Shown one piece after another: positions 1 to 8,890 of a DNA stretch of 64,000 nucleotides (positions are counted from its first letter, which is position 1; the number at the start of each line of letters is the position of its first letter). Position numbers and translations under genes: made by a program. The notes beneath the pieces are model-generated. The model was given only the letters and a program-made list of their open reading frames with translations. It searched no databases and was not told where the DNA came from. This DNA comes from CAVWDI01 sp963793095 (lineage in GTDB: Bacteria; Chloroflexota; Anaerolineae; Anaerolineales; UBA4823): NCBI GenBank assembly GCA_963793095.1, contig CAWBYY010000002.1, forward strand, positions 930,001-994,000. Direction: 5' to 3'.

Positions 1-184
1 CGCTGCCCTGCATCCCGAATTTGATCGCGCTGGCAATTCTCTGGGGGTTATCACCCACAGATGTCTGGCGGTACAGATCAATCCCGGCATCGCGCAGTTT
101 ACGGGCGATGAACCTGGAGTTTGTGTCAACAATCTCGCCCAGCAGTATCTCTGTTCCGATCGTAATAATCTCAGCGGCTGGCAT
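1..184 (-). CDS. cinA: CinA N-terminal part, cut by window edge
   Basis: Reading from the ATG at 184 gives a protein starting MPAAEIITIGTEILLGEIVD and continuing with DTNSRF and YRQTSVGDN. This is the start of the MoaB/MoeA-like molybdopterin-binding domain of CinA (competence/damage-inducible protein; many members also act as nicotinamide-nucleotide amidase). About 61 residues are visible and the rest lies outside the window. It lies 68 bases after the stop of the upstream oxidase gene on the same strand and may be the last gene of that transcript. The family assignment rests on the N-terminal signature only; whether the C-terminal amidase domain exists cannot be seen. Confidence 0.85.
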   Translation of the reverse strand, partial: MPAAEIITIGTEILLGEIVDTNSRFIARKLRDAGIDLYRQTSVGDNPQRIASAIKFGMQGS

Positions 185-252
185 TCTTTAATTATCCCGG
201 GGTTGCAGGTAATAAACCGGGTTCCATTGTATCCGGGTGATAGGCGTCACTT

Positions 253-1407
253 TTATACGACATTATATTCTCTGATCATCCTGCCCTCCTCAAAGCGCCT
301 GAGATCAAGCATTGAAACGTCGACAGTCTGGGCCTTGCCTTCAAGTAATATTTCCGCCATGATTTTCCCGCTGACTGGACCGTGCATGAAACCATGCCCG
401 GAAAAGCCTGCGCAAATGTAGAATCCTTCGACCGGGGTTTCGCCGTATATGGGGTGGGCATCCGGCGTTACTTCATAAAGTCCAGCCCAATGGCTTGCCA
501 GCCCTGCCTTCGACAACAAAGGAAGTCTTTTTACCGCTGCTTCGAGATGGATCAGTTCCCACTCAGGATCTACAGTTTGGTCGAATCCGGCCTTTTCACT
601 GGGGTTGGACATCCCTGTCAACAGGCCTGCTCCTTCTCTGTGAAAATAGAGTGACTGGGTGAAATCGATCACAAATGGAAAATCAGGTGGGATTTCTGGA
701 AGAGGGGTGGTGGTTAACATCTGCCTCCGCAGGGGTGTTATCGGCACATTTAATCCAGCCATTTTCCCGATCAGCCCAGCCCAGGGACCGGCCGCGTTGA
801 TAACTGTTCTGGTCTTTACAATCCCATGGTTGGTCTGGATTCCGCTGATCCTTCCTGAATTCAGCTCAATCCCTTTGACTGCAACCCCGGGTTGGGCATT
901 TACCCCCAGGTTTTGACCTGCCTGGATATAACCCATCACCACGCTGTTAGGGTCCGCAATTCCATCCTTGTAGTGGATCGTGCCGCAGGTGATGTCATTT
1001 AATTTCATATCCGGCAGCATGTTCCTGATTTCATGCCCCTCCAGCCAGATCGTGTCTACATCTAGTTTTCGCTGCAGGGCGACGTTTTGTTTAAAGATTT
1101 GTTCGTCTTCGGAATTAGAGAGCAAAAATAAATAACCGCAGGGGTTGTAACCAATAGCCTGCCCGATTTCACCCTCAAACCTTTCCAGCATGGGCAGGCT
1201 TTCAATTGACAGCTGGATATTAACCTCGGTCGCGAACTGGTATCGTATTCCCCCGGCGCATCTGCCGGTAGCTCCCTGGCCAAAAAAATCTTCCTTCTCC
1301 AGCAAAAGAATACTTTTCTGCCCGCGTTTTGCCAGGTGGTATGCGATGCTCGCCCCCATTACGCCCCCGCCAATAATCACAAAATCAGCGCTTGAAGGTA
1401 ATTCCAT
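253..1407 (-). CDS. FAD-dependent oxidoreductase, DAO / sarcosine-oxidase-beta-like
   Basis: This 384-aa protein starts with a dinucleotide-binding fold, IIGGGVMGAS at residues 11-20, followed by the ribose-binding Glu37 (LLLEKE). That is the classic FAD Rossmann signature of the DAO family. The C-terminal stretch GFYICAGFSGHGFMHGP is typical of sarcosine oxidase beta and glycine-oxidase relatives, which oxidise secondary or N-methyl amines to imine plus H2O2 or pass electrons to a partner. It lies 13 bases downstream of a paralogue and follows a complete amino-acid ABC importer on the same strand. Oxidation of the imported amine or amino acid is therefore a reasonable inference. The exact substrate cannot be told from sequence. 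Confidence 0.82.
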   Translation of the reverse strand: MELPSSADFVIIGGGVMGASIAYHLAKRGQKSILLLEKEDFFGQGATGRCAGGIRYQFATEVNIQLSIESLPMLERFEGEIGQAIGYNPCGYLFLLSNSEDEQIFKQNVALQRKLDVDTIWLEGHEIRNMLPDMKLNDITCGTIHYKDGIADPNSVVMGYIQAGQNLGVNAQPGVAVKGIELNSGRISGIQTNHGIVKTRTVINAAGPWAGLIGKMAGLNVPITPLRRQMLTTTPLPEIPPDFPFVIDFTQSLYFHREGAGLLTGMSNPSEKAGFDQTVDPEWELIHLEAAVKRLPLLSKAGLASHWAGLYEVTPDAHPIYGETPVEGFYICAGFSGHGFMHGPVSGKIMAEILLEGKAQTVDVSMLDLRRFEEGRMIREYNVV

Positions 1408-1420
1408 AATCTCTACCTAA

Positions 1421-2599
1421 TCAGCCCAGGATGGAGTATTCATACTGCCCGCGGATTGGATGGTCAGCTTCAAACCTGTCGAAAGCGAAAAGGCTGATAT
1501 CATCTTCAGGTGATTTTCCATTAATTACCAGGTTCGCCATCATCTCACCGACTGACGGACCAAGTTTGAAGCCATGTCCGCTGGTGCCGGCGCAGATATA
1601 TAACCCTTCGATTCCGGGAACGGCGTCCAGAACATGGTGCCAGTCAGGGGTTAGATCGTACAGAGATGCATAACTGCTGTGCACCTGGCTTTTCACCATA
1701 GCCGGATAGCGCATAGCAGCCCGCTCAGCGAAGCTGGAAATAACCTCCAGTTCTACCCTTTGGTTGAATCCATCTGGGTTTGATACCCGGTCCTCAGTCT
1801 CTTCTACGGGTGATATTGATCCTACCAGCATCAGCCCGCCGGTTTCGGGTCTGAGGTATATTTGTGAAATAAAATCCGCCCAGATACCGTGATGTTTTAA
1901 CTCCGCAGGTTTTTTATAAAGGACGACCTTCACCCTTGCTGTTTTGATCGGCACGCCTATGCCAACTTTTGAGAGGATATCTGGAGTCCAGGGTCCGGCC
2001 GCAATGACCACTCCTGGCGCTGATATGTACCCCCGATCTGTTTCCACACCTGTGATCCTACCGCCCAGAACGGTCAGGTTGGTAACCGTGATACCGGTTC
2101 TGATTTCCGCTCCATGTTTAATGGCGGCCTGGGCAAATCCGCTCGCTGCCGCGGCGGGGTCGCAGTAACCGCTTTCTGGCTCAAATGCCCCACCGCCCAG
2201 ACCGCTCACATCCAGATTGGGATCCATCTCCCTCATCTCTTCCGGTGTAATGAAACGGGTTTTGATCCCGACCGATTGTTGCATATTTATATTGGCTTTC
2301 AGTCCCTCAATATCCTCGGGTCTCACCCCGATCATAAATACTTCATTTGTGAATACCTGTTCAGCGCCAGTTACCTCAGGGAAGTTTTGCCATACTCGAA
2401 GTGAGTTCAGCGCCATCCTTGCTGTTACCGGGTTTGAGTAGTGCTGCCTGACAATCGCGCTCGACAACCCGGTTGGACCGCCTGCGATAAACGATTTTTC
2501 CAGCAGCATCACATCAACACCTCTTTTTGCCAGGTAAAACGCAGTGCAAACCCCGTTTATGCCTCCACCGATTACGATGATATCTGTTTTATTATTCAC
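1421..2599 (-). CDS. FAD-dependent oxidoreductase, DAO family (paralogue)
   Basis: With a GTG start at 2599 the protein has 392 aa. That start is preceded by GGAG at six-base spacing and places VIGGGINGVC near residue 10, as expected. An upstream in-frame ATG at 2695 would add 32 residues that lie within the preceding terminator, so it is rejected. A Glu (LLEKS) follows the glycine motif and the C-terminus has GLYICAGTSGHGFKLGP. It is a DAO/sarcosine-oxidase-type flavoenzyme, a paralogue of the next gene, and the two probably form one transcript of amine or amino-acid oxidases. They could be subunits of one enzyme or act on different substrates; the sequence does not decide. Confidence 0.8.
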   Translation of the reverse strand: MNNKTDIIVIGGGINGVCTAFYLAKRGVDVMLLEKSFIAGGPTGLSSAIVRQHYSNPVTARMALNSLRVWQNFPEVTGAEQVFTNEVFMIGVRPEDIEGLKANINMQQSVGIKTRFITPEEMREMDPNLDVSGLGGGAFEPESGYCDPAAAASGFAQAAIKHGAEIRTGITVTNLTVLGGRITGVETDRGYISAPGVVIAAGPWTPDILSKVGIGVPIKTARVKVVLYKKPAELKHHGIWADFISQIYLRPETGGLMLVGSISPVEETEDRVSNPDGFNQRVELEVISSFAERAAMRYPAMVKSQVHSSYASLYDLTPDWHHVLDAVPGIEGLYICAGTSGHGFKLGPSVGEMMANLVINGKSPEDDISLFAFDRFEADHPIRGQYEYSILG

Positions 2600-2638
2600 A
2601 TATTGCTCCGCATCCGCAAGTATTGTTGATTGTAATAT

Positions 2639-2678
2639 AAAAAAAAGCACAGTGGCATTATCAAGGCCACTGCACTTT
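2639..2678 (-). terminator. Intrinsic terminator after livF
   Basis: On the minus strand a 13-bp stem (arms 2644-2656 and 2666-2678, two G.U pairs) closes a 9-base loop. It is followed by an eight-T run, read as A at 2639-2646. It lies directly after the livF stop and separates the transporter from the oxidase genes, which therefore need partial read-through or their own promoter. Confidence 0.85.
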
Positions 2679-2705
2679 GATTTTTGGTGATACATCTAGA
2701 GGAAA

Positions 2706-3419
2706 TTAGTCGATACCAAGGTAAGCTTTCTGCACCATCTCATTTTGCTTCAGATTTGTGGCTAAATCGTCAAGCACGATTTGACCGCTCTGCAGGACGT
2801 AACCCCGGTTTGCCACCGATAACGCCATCTGCGCGTTTTGTTCGACCAGCAGGATGGTGGTACCTTCATTGTTGATTTCCTGGATAGTCTCAAAAATACT
2901 CTCTACCAGGACTGGCGCCAGCCCCATCGATGGTTCATCCATAAGCAGCAGTTTCGGCTGGGTCATAAGCGCCCGCCCTGTAGCAAGCATTTGTTGTTCA
3001 CCGCCGGAAAGTGTACCGGCAACCTGATCAAGCCGCTCTTTTAGGCGGGGGAATAATTTAAACACCATTTCCCGGTCCTCTTTTATTCCTTCTTTGTCTT
3101 TACGGGAGAAGGCGCCCATGTCCAGGTTTTCGGATACAGTCAGCCGGGAAAAAATTCCGCGGCCTTCTGGTACCATGGATATGTTCTTATAGACAATTTC
3201 ATGAGCCTTAAATTTGGATAGATCATCACCATCATACGTGATTTTCCCGCTTCTGGGAGGCAGCAGTCCACTTATTGCCCTCAACGTGGTTGTTTTACCT
3301 GCTCCGTTTGCCCCAATCAGGGTGACAATTTCGCCTTCTTCAACAGTCAATGAAATCCCATTTAAGGCATGAATGTTTCCATAATATGCGTGAATGTCTT
3401 GGACTTCTAATAGAGCCAT
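2706..3419 (-). CDS. livF: Branched-chain amino acid ABC transporter ATPase LivF
   Basis: This 237-aa ABC ATPase has Walker A GANGAGKTT at residues 36-44, signature LSGGEQQML near 138 and Walker B LLLMDEPSMGL near 160. The HAYYGNIHALNGISL opening and the short length are characteristic of LivF, the second ATPase of HAAT-type importers (branched-chain amino acids, amides, urea). The ATG at 3419 lies 12 bases after the livG stop, so the genes are translationally close. It would sit on the cytoplasmic face with LivG, powering LivH/LivM. The intrinsic terminator follows immediately. Confidence 0.93.
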   Translation of the reverse strand: MALLEVQDIHAYYGNIHALNGISLTVEEGEIVTLIGANGAGKTTTLRAISGLLPPRSGKITYDGDDLSKFKAHEIVYKNISMVPEGRGIFSRLTVSENLDMGAFSRKDKEGIKEDREMVFKLFPRLKERLDQVAGTLSGGEQQMLATGRALMTQPKLLLMDEPSMGLAPVLVESIFETIQEINNEGTTILLVEQNAQMALSVANRGYVLQSGQIVLDDLATNLKQNEMVQKAYLGID

Positions 3420-3431
3420 TGATGTTTTCCT

Positions 3432-4238
3432 TTAATAAACTGCTTCCGGGTTTGCGGTCTCGGTTAGACCTGCCGCGGCTCCCCGGCCCAGGTATGCTTC
3501 GATCACCTGTGGGTTTTTCTGTATTTCCAAAGGAGTGCCTTCAGCGATTTTTATACCAAAGTCGAGCACGGTAATGCGCTCACTGATACCCATCACAACC
3601 CGCATGTCATGTTCGATTAAGAGAATGGTTATTCCGAGGTCATCTCTAAGCTGTTTGATGAAATACATCATTTCAGCGGATTCATGCGGGTTCATTCCTG
3701 CGGTTGGCTCGTCCAGAAGCAGCAACTGTGGTTCGCTGGCGATTGCGCGCGCCATTTCCAAACGTCTCTGAGCGCCGTAAGGAAGGTTGCGGGCTATTTG
3801 GTCTCCCAGGCCGGTCATTCCAACGTAGCGGATCAATCTGCGTGCTTCTTCCTCAGCCTCTTCCTCTTCATCTTTATACCGCTTTGTCCTTAATATTGAT
3901 TCCACCCAGTTGGTTTTTAATCTCGGGTGCTGTCCGACTAGGATATTTTCAATTGCCGTCATTGCCGGAAACACCCGGATATTCTGGTAAGTACGGGCGA
4001 TACCCATCCGGGTAATCTGGTCCGGAGTACGCCCATTCAGCCTTTGTCCTTTGTATAGCATATCGCCCTCTTCAGCCTGGTAAAACCCGGTCAGGCAGTT
4101 GAAGAACGTGGTTTTTCCTGCGCCGTTTGGCCCGATGATGCTCACAATCGCGCCTTCGTCGATTTCAAAGTCGAAATTATCGACGGCTACCAGACCACCG
4201 AACCTTTTCGTTACGCTATTGGCAGTTAATATAGCCAT
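3432..4238 (-). CDS. livG: Branched-chain amino acid ABC transporter ATPase LivG
   Basis: This 268-aa ATPase has Walker A GPNGAGKTT at 36-44, the LivG-type signature LPYGAQRRLEMARA in place of a canonical LSGGQ, and Walker B LLLLDEPTAGMNP. MGIARTYQNIRVFPAMTAIENI is a LivG hallmark. It pairs with LivF in the cytoplasm. Its start lies 62 bases after the livM stop and its stop 12 bases before livF, in the order expected for a HAAT importer operon. A C-terminal tail of about 20 residues beyond the usual end shows no motif. Confidence 0.93.
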   Translation of the reverse strand: MAILTANSVTKRFGGLVAVDNFDFEIDEGAIVSIIGPNGAGKTTFFNCLTGFYQAEEGDMLYKGQRLNGRTPDQITRMGIARTYQNIRVFPAMTAIENILVGQHPRLKTNWVESILRTKRYKDEEEEAEEEARRLIRYVGMTGLGDQIARNLPYGAQRRLEMARAIASEPQLLLLDEPTAGMNPHESAEMMYFIKQLRDDLGITILLIEHDMRVVMGISERITVLDFGIKIAEGTPLEIQKNPQVIEAYLGRGAAAGLTETANPEAVY

Positions 4239-4300
4239 GTTCCATGTCCTTATTATTCAGATGTGAGGCAGAAGTATTTAATATCTGGTTTTGATTTTCC

Positions 4301-6037
4301 TTATAAGTGCGGTGTACTTCCCAGCCCGGGATCACGCGTTTCAGCCCGGGGAGCGATTGTTTCTGGATACTCCCCATAATCCATATCGTCGTATTTATGA
4401 AGCTCCCGCTTGCGGACCGCGGATGGCCAGAATCCTTCTGGTTTGGCAAGCATCATCACAATCAGGATAACGCCGTACATCAAATAACGGAATTCTGCGA
4501 ATTCACGAAGAAGTTCCGGCAGTCCGACCAGCAAAAGAGCGCCTACTACAACTCCCGGCAAACTTCCCATGCCCCCCACGATAATCATGCATAACACGTT
4601 GATCGAGATAAGGATATTAAAACTGTGCGGGAAAATAGATGTAAGCTTGCTGGCAAATATCGCTCCTGATAACCCTGCGAAGGCGGCTCCGATCGCAAAA
4701 GCGAGCAGTTTGGTGTTAACAAGCCTGATTCCCATCGCCTCAGCCACATCTTCGTCCTCGCGCATTGCCATCCACTGGCGTCCCAGGCGGGCCTGGCTGA
4801 GACGGTATGAAATAAAAGCCACTATAATCACTCCAGCCAGAACAACGTAATAAAAGTGGTCTGGCTTGACCAGGGCATTTCCGACGATAATGGGTTTGTT
4901 GATTTTTAATAATCCTTGCGCCCCGCCGATATAAGGCTTCAGCAGGTCCGAAAGGGCCAGGATGCGGATGATCTCTCCGAAGCCAAGTGTCACAATCGCC
5001 AGATAGTCGCCGCGCATTCGTAAAACCGGAATGCCCAGGAGCAATCCCGCACCAACAGCTGCTGCAACGCAGATTGGGATTGCCAGCCAGAAGGACATCC
5101 CCGCAACCCCTAAATCGCCGGTGGAGGTCAATAAGCCCATCATATAGGCGCCGATGGCGAAAAATGCCACGTAACCAAGGTCAAGCAGCCCGGCGAAACC
5201 AACAACAATATTAAGACCAAATCCCATTAATGCGAATATCAAAACGTTATTAACAACCTCTGAAAGATAAGTCCCGATGAGTAACGGCATGATCAACAGA
5301 ATCAAAATCGCAGCAATGATTCCGCCTGACCGGAATTGCGTTTTCCGCTTCGGCTGCATACTTGCATAGCGGTACTTTACATCTTCGCCTCGTTCCGACC
5401 AAAGGTAGGTTAATCCTGCTGTCAGTAAGAAAATGATGATCGCAGCTCCGGGATGGAGTGCTCTGGCTTCAAAAATTGCCTTAACTGAATCCAGGCCAAA
5501 GAAGTTCCTTATCCTTTCCGAGAGGATTTCTGAAAACATCCCGATCAGAAATGTCCACAGCAATCCATAAAGAATCGGCTTGCGCACACGCCCTGGAATC
5601 AGGTGCATTGCCGCGCTTACCAGTCCAATTGTGCTGGAAACAATCATCAGCACCAAGCTGCCTTCTCCCTGGCCGCGGCCAAAGGTGAGTATTTCAATCA
5701 ACGCCGGGGAGACATTTGGCAAAAATTGGCGTAAATCAACCACCCCTGATAGATAGACCAGTCCGACAAGCGGAAGGGAAGATATAAAGCCAGCCAGAAA
5801 TCCATATAAAAGCGAGATTCCTTTTCTTCCCTGAGGGGCTTTGCCTGCAGCTGTGTAGCTCAGTGCCGCAGGCGCTAAAAACAGGATCACCTGCCCCAAA
5901 GTAAGATAACCCGCTATCAGGTACCTTTGGGCAAAAAGGTCCACCATTCCGATCACGCTGACGCTTAACGCCACCACGCCGGCAATTAACCCGTATTGGA
6001 TTGGGATGCGTATATCAAAATTTTTTGATTCACTCAT
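4301..6037 (-). CDS. livM: Branched-chain amino acid ABC permease LivM with long membrane N-extension
   Basis: The last ~340 residues (from about 240) are an ordinary LivM permease, with FGLNIVVGFAGLLDLGYVAFFAIGAY, then GDYLAIVTLGFGEIIRI and IIVGGMGSLPGVVVGA. The protein is 578 aa, whereas LivM is usually 300-420. The extra ~235 N-terminal residues hold about six hydrophobic segments joined by short loops, then a basic linker (QPKRKTQ near 230). The start at 6037 lies 12 bases after the livH stop, so a fused small membrane domain is real rather than a start artefact. The role of the extension is unknown. Confidence 0.9.
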   Translation of the reverse strand: MSESKNFDIRIPIQYGLIAGVVALSVSVIGMVDLFAQRYLIAGYLTLGQVILFLAPAALSYTAAGKAPQGRKGISLLYGFLAGFISSLPLVGLVYLSGVVDLRQFLPNVSPALIEILTFGRGQGEGSLVLMIVSSTIGLVSAAMHLIPGRVRKPILYGLLWTFLIGMFSEILSERIRNFFGLDSVKAIFEARALHPGAAIIIFLLTAGLTYLWSERGEDVKYRYASMQPKRKTQFRSGGIIAAILILLIMPLLIGTYLSEVVNNVLIFALMGFGLNIVVGFAGLLDLGYVAFFAIGAYMMGLLTSTGDLGVAGMSFWLAIPICVAAAVGAGLLLGIPVLRMRGDYLAIVTLGFGEIIRILALSDLLKPYIGGAQGLLKINKPIIVGNALVKPDHFYYVVLAGVIIVAFISYRLSQARLGRQWMAMREDEDVAEAMGIRLVNTKLLAFAIGAAFAGLSGAIFASKLTSIFPHSFNILISINVLCMIIVGGMGSLPGVVVGALLLVGLPELLREFAEFRYLMYGVILIVMMLAKPEGFWPSAVRKRELHKYDDMDYGEYPETIAPRAETRDPGLGSTPHL

Positions 6038-6049
6038 GTCTTTACTCCA

Positions 6050-7111
6050 TCAGGCTTTCTTTTCGGCAAGGCGTTCGCCCAGAATTCCCTGGGGTCTGAA
6101 AATTAATACCAGGATCAGCATTGTAAAGGCGATTACATCCTTCAACTGGTGGGGTGCCGGGATACCCATTCCTTCAAGGAAAAGGTTTGGACCCACAGAT
6201 TCGATAATTCCCAGGAGAAGACCTCCCAGTGCGGCCCCGGGGATGCTCCCGATTCCCCCTAGAACGGCAGCTGTGAAGGCTTTTAATCCTGGAAAGAAAC
6301 CCATGAAAAAGTGGGTCTGGGTGAAGACCAGCGCATATAACAAACCAGCGACTCCCGCCATGGCTGCGCCTGTGGCAAATGTAATTGTGATTGTCCGGTC
6401 GACATCAATGCCCATCAGGGCGGCTGAATCTTTGTCTTCTGCCACAGCCCGGATTGATTTTCCGGTTTTTGTGCGCATGATGAATGTATTCAACCCGATC
6501 AGCATGATAATTGTGACAATAATCACCAGCATATGTGTTCTCAGTATATCGATACCGAAAATGTACACAGACCCTTTGAGGATATCAGGTACTGGGAACG
6601 GGACCACCTGGGAGCCGAACAGCCCGCGATAATAATACTGCCAGAAGAACGATGCCCCGATCGCGGTAATCAGCGGGACCAGTCTGGGCGCTTTTCTGAG
6701 CGGGCGGTAGGCGACTCTTTCGGTCAGAACCGATATCCCCATCGAGACAATCATCGCCACAATGCCGATAATGATTAGTGCAAGAACTGGTTGCCGGCTT
6801 AAAAAACCGGATGCCGCCATTGGAGTGGCAATAAATACGGTGGCGGTCATAATCCCTGACATAAAAAATTCACCGTGGGCGAAATTGATCATGAACAGCA
6901 CGCCGTAAACAAGCGTGTATCCGATTGCAATCAGGGCATACATGCTGCCCTGGGCGATACCGAAAATAATAAAGTCTAACCACTGGTCTCGGGTATATGG
7001 ATTGTCAATAAGTGTGGCAATTGTTCCATAAATAACCAGAATAATAATTACTGCTCGGATAATCCATAATACTAACCCGATCCAATCAAGATCTTGAAAG
7101 CGTTGGCGCAT
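6050..7111 (-). CDS. livH: Branched-chain amino acid ABC permease LivH
   Basis: This 353-aa permease has the LivH hallmarks: GIAQGSMYALIAIGYTLVYGVLFMINFAHGEFFM, RPLRKAPRLVPLITAIG, and GIGSIPGAALGGLLLGI toward the C-terminus. It forms the membrane channel with LivM. The N-terminus has an additional hydrophobic segment (residues ~11-33) before the usual first helix. It is preceded by a strong hairpin that separates it from the binding-protein gene, and followed 12 bases later by livM. Confidence 0.92.
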   Translation of the reverse strand: MRQRFQDLDWIGLVLWIIRAVIIILVIYGTIATLIDNPYTRDQWLDFIIFGIAQGSMYALIAIGYTLVYGVLFMINFAHGEFFMSGIMTATVFIATPMAASGFLSRQPVLALIIIGIVAMIVSMGISVLTERVAYRPLRKAPRLVPLITAIGASFFWQYYYRGLFGSQVVPFPVPDILKGSVYIFGIDILRTHMLVIIVTIIMLIGLNTFIMRTKTGKSIRAVAEDKDSAALMGIDVDRTITITFATGAAMAGVAGLLYALVFTQTHFFMGFFPGLKAFTAAVLGGIGSIPGAALGGLLLGIIESVGPNLFLEGMGIPAPHQLKDVIAFTMLILVLIFRPQGILGERLAEKKA

Positions 7112-7142
7112 TATGAGTCTCTCCTATTCTAAAATAGGGGGT

Positions 7143-7190
7143 AAATAAAAGGGAGGACAGGTCCAGGCATTACCTGGAACCCGTCCCCCG
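7143..7190 (-). terminator. Intrinsic terminator/attenuator between SBP gene and livH
   Basis: On the minus strand a GC-rich stem of about 16 bp (with one bulge and two G.U pairs) around a 5-base loop is followed by TTTTATTTA. It lies between the binding-protein gene and livH. Partial termination at this spot is a common way for importer operons to make more binding protein than permease. Confidence 0.75.
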
Positions 7191-7228
7191 GTTTTAATCT
7201 AGCCAGTGACTATAGTTTATACGGAGCA

Positions 7229-8586
7229 CTATTCTTCTGGCCAAATCTTAACGTATTCTCCCTCTTCAATAATGGAGACGGAAATTTTCGGATCAGCGCA
7301 GTCACCGTATTCATCGCAGGTAAGTGAGCCTGTGATTCCGGAGAAGCCTGAGGTAGCGCCGACACAGTCGCGCATCGCCTGGCGGCCAACATGGATGGTG
7401 CCGTCCTCATCCTGCACTGCAACCTCTTCAACACAACCCAGGATGATGTTGGTCGCGTCGAAAGCATGCGCATGGAACACTGAGAGAGTTCTCGGTTCCA
7501 TATTTCTCCAGGTAGTCGGCTTTGAACTGTTCGTATTCCTCACCTGCGAATGCGATATCCGGACCTGACCAGTACATTCCAGCTGCGTCTTCGCCAATAG
7601 CCTCAGCAGCATCAGCGGAGATGCACCCATCCGCTGCAGCGGGGACAGCTTCCTCTAAGCCGGAAACTTCTTTCATCTGTTTTGTGATCAACGCGCACTC
7701 CGGCATGAAGATCGGGAAGTACAGGAATTCAGGCGGTCCAGCAGCAGCGATTGAGGTCAGAACCGGTCGCATATCTGTGTCGCCTTTATTGATGGCGGTG
7801 AATTCAACGATCTCTCCGCCAAGCTCTTCAAAGGATACCGCAAACGCGTTAGCCAGGCCTTCTGTATACGGGTCGCCGTCATGAATTGAGGCAGCCTTGG
7901 TAAGACCAAGAGTGTTAAAGGCGAAGTCAGCTATTGCGGCGCCCTGAACCTTATCGTTGTGGGCCGTCCGGTAATATCCGGGGTTCCAGGCTTGTTCCGG
8001 GTCGGTCAGGACAGGCGATGTGTTGGAAGGCGAGACCATGAAGTATCCGGCATCTGAGACAACCTTGGACATGGGTACACCCGCGCCGGAGCAGCTTGTT
8101 CCGACTACACCCAGGATGCTGGGATCAGCCACAATCTTCTGGCCGGCAGTCTGGCCGCCCTCTGCGCTGCAGCCGTCGTCTTCAGCCTGCAGTTCAACCG
8201 GGTGTCCTAAAACTTCGCCCTTCCAGTCCATGGCGATTTCCACGCCGTACTGGGAATCCTGGCCAAGATTTCGCGTTTGCACCTGAGATTACCAGGGCGG
8301 AGGCGATCCGGATCGGTTCTCCTGGTCCGTAATCCACACAGCCCAGTTCATCTTCGCAAACGAACTCTTCGGCCATTTCCTCTGCAGGCTCTTCTGTCTC
8401 CACGGGTTCCTCGGCAGCAGGTTCTTCTGTCTCCACGGGTTCCTCGGCGGCAGGTTCTTCTTCCATCGGTTCTTCAGCGGCTGGCTCTTCCGTTGCGGGT
8501 GCTTCCGCAGGCGGCTGTGCGCATGCAGCCAGAAGCATGGTTAAGATGGTTAAAACAGATAGTATATAAAATAGACGCTTGCCCAT
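7229..8586 (-). pseudogene. HAAT-type substrate-binding lipoprotein (LivK-like), two frameshifts
   Basis: The reading frame opens at 8586 (ATG six bases after GGAG) with a lipoprotein signal, MLLAACAQ, then a Glu/Pro-rich linker. It continues as a periplasmic-binding-protein type 1 domain (VGTSCSGAGVPMSKV, MVSPSNTSPVLTD) and ends AHAFDATNIIL ... EGEYVKIWPEE. Three frames are needed. One extra A near 8270 interrupts SGANA/NLGQD, and a second shift near 7475-7500 interrupts the run into FHAHAFDATN. Repairing both single-base insertions gives a continuous protein of about 450 aa. It is the first gene of the importer operon, so loss of function would be costly and sequencing error is a real alternative. 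Confidence 0.8.
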
Positions 8587-8890
8587 TTTCTCCTCCAAAT
8601 ATTATTTATTAAATTTTTGTTCCGTTACAACTTCTTGGGGAATCTGAACATCTGGAAATTTATTCTCTTCTACCTCCTTCCGGTTATCCTCAGAACTGAT
8701 ACCAATTCTCAATTTTGATTTTATGAATTGGACGGTTAATTTGGCGATTATTATGCAGTTCTAATTTGTTAACCGCAAATTAAAGGAAAATTCTACCGAT
8801 AATAAGCATCTTCGTCAAGGTTTTCAGATTAATGTTGTTTTTGTTCAGCGAAATTGGCACTGGCTAACTGTTCAGCGAAAATGTCCCCCT
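8587..8890. promoter_or_regulatory. Divergent intergenic region with a 12-base direct repeat
   Basis: This AT-rich gap separates the importer operon (minus) from a plus-strand membrane gene, so it must hold both promoters. It contains two exact copies of TGTTCAGCGAAA at 8842-8853 and 8869-8880, 27 bases apart, close to the plus-strand start at 8891. The spacing would place both on nearly the same helix face, suggesting a possible operator. No clear -35/-10 pair was identified. Confidence 0.35.

Noticed and set aside
6006..6632. 208-aa plus-strand open frame opposite livH
   Set aside because: It is antisense to a clear LivH permease and has no family features.
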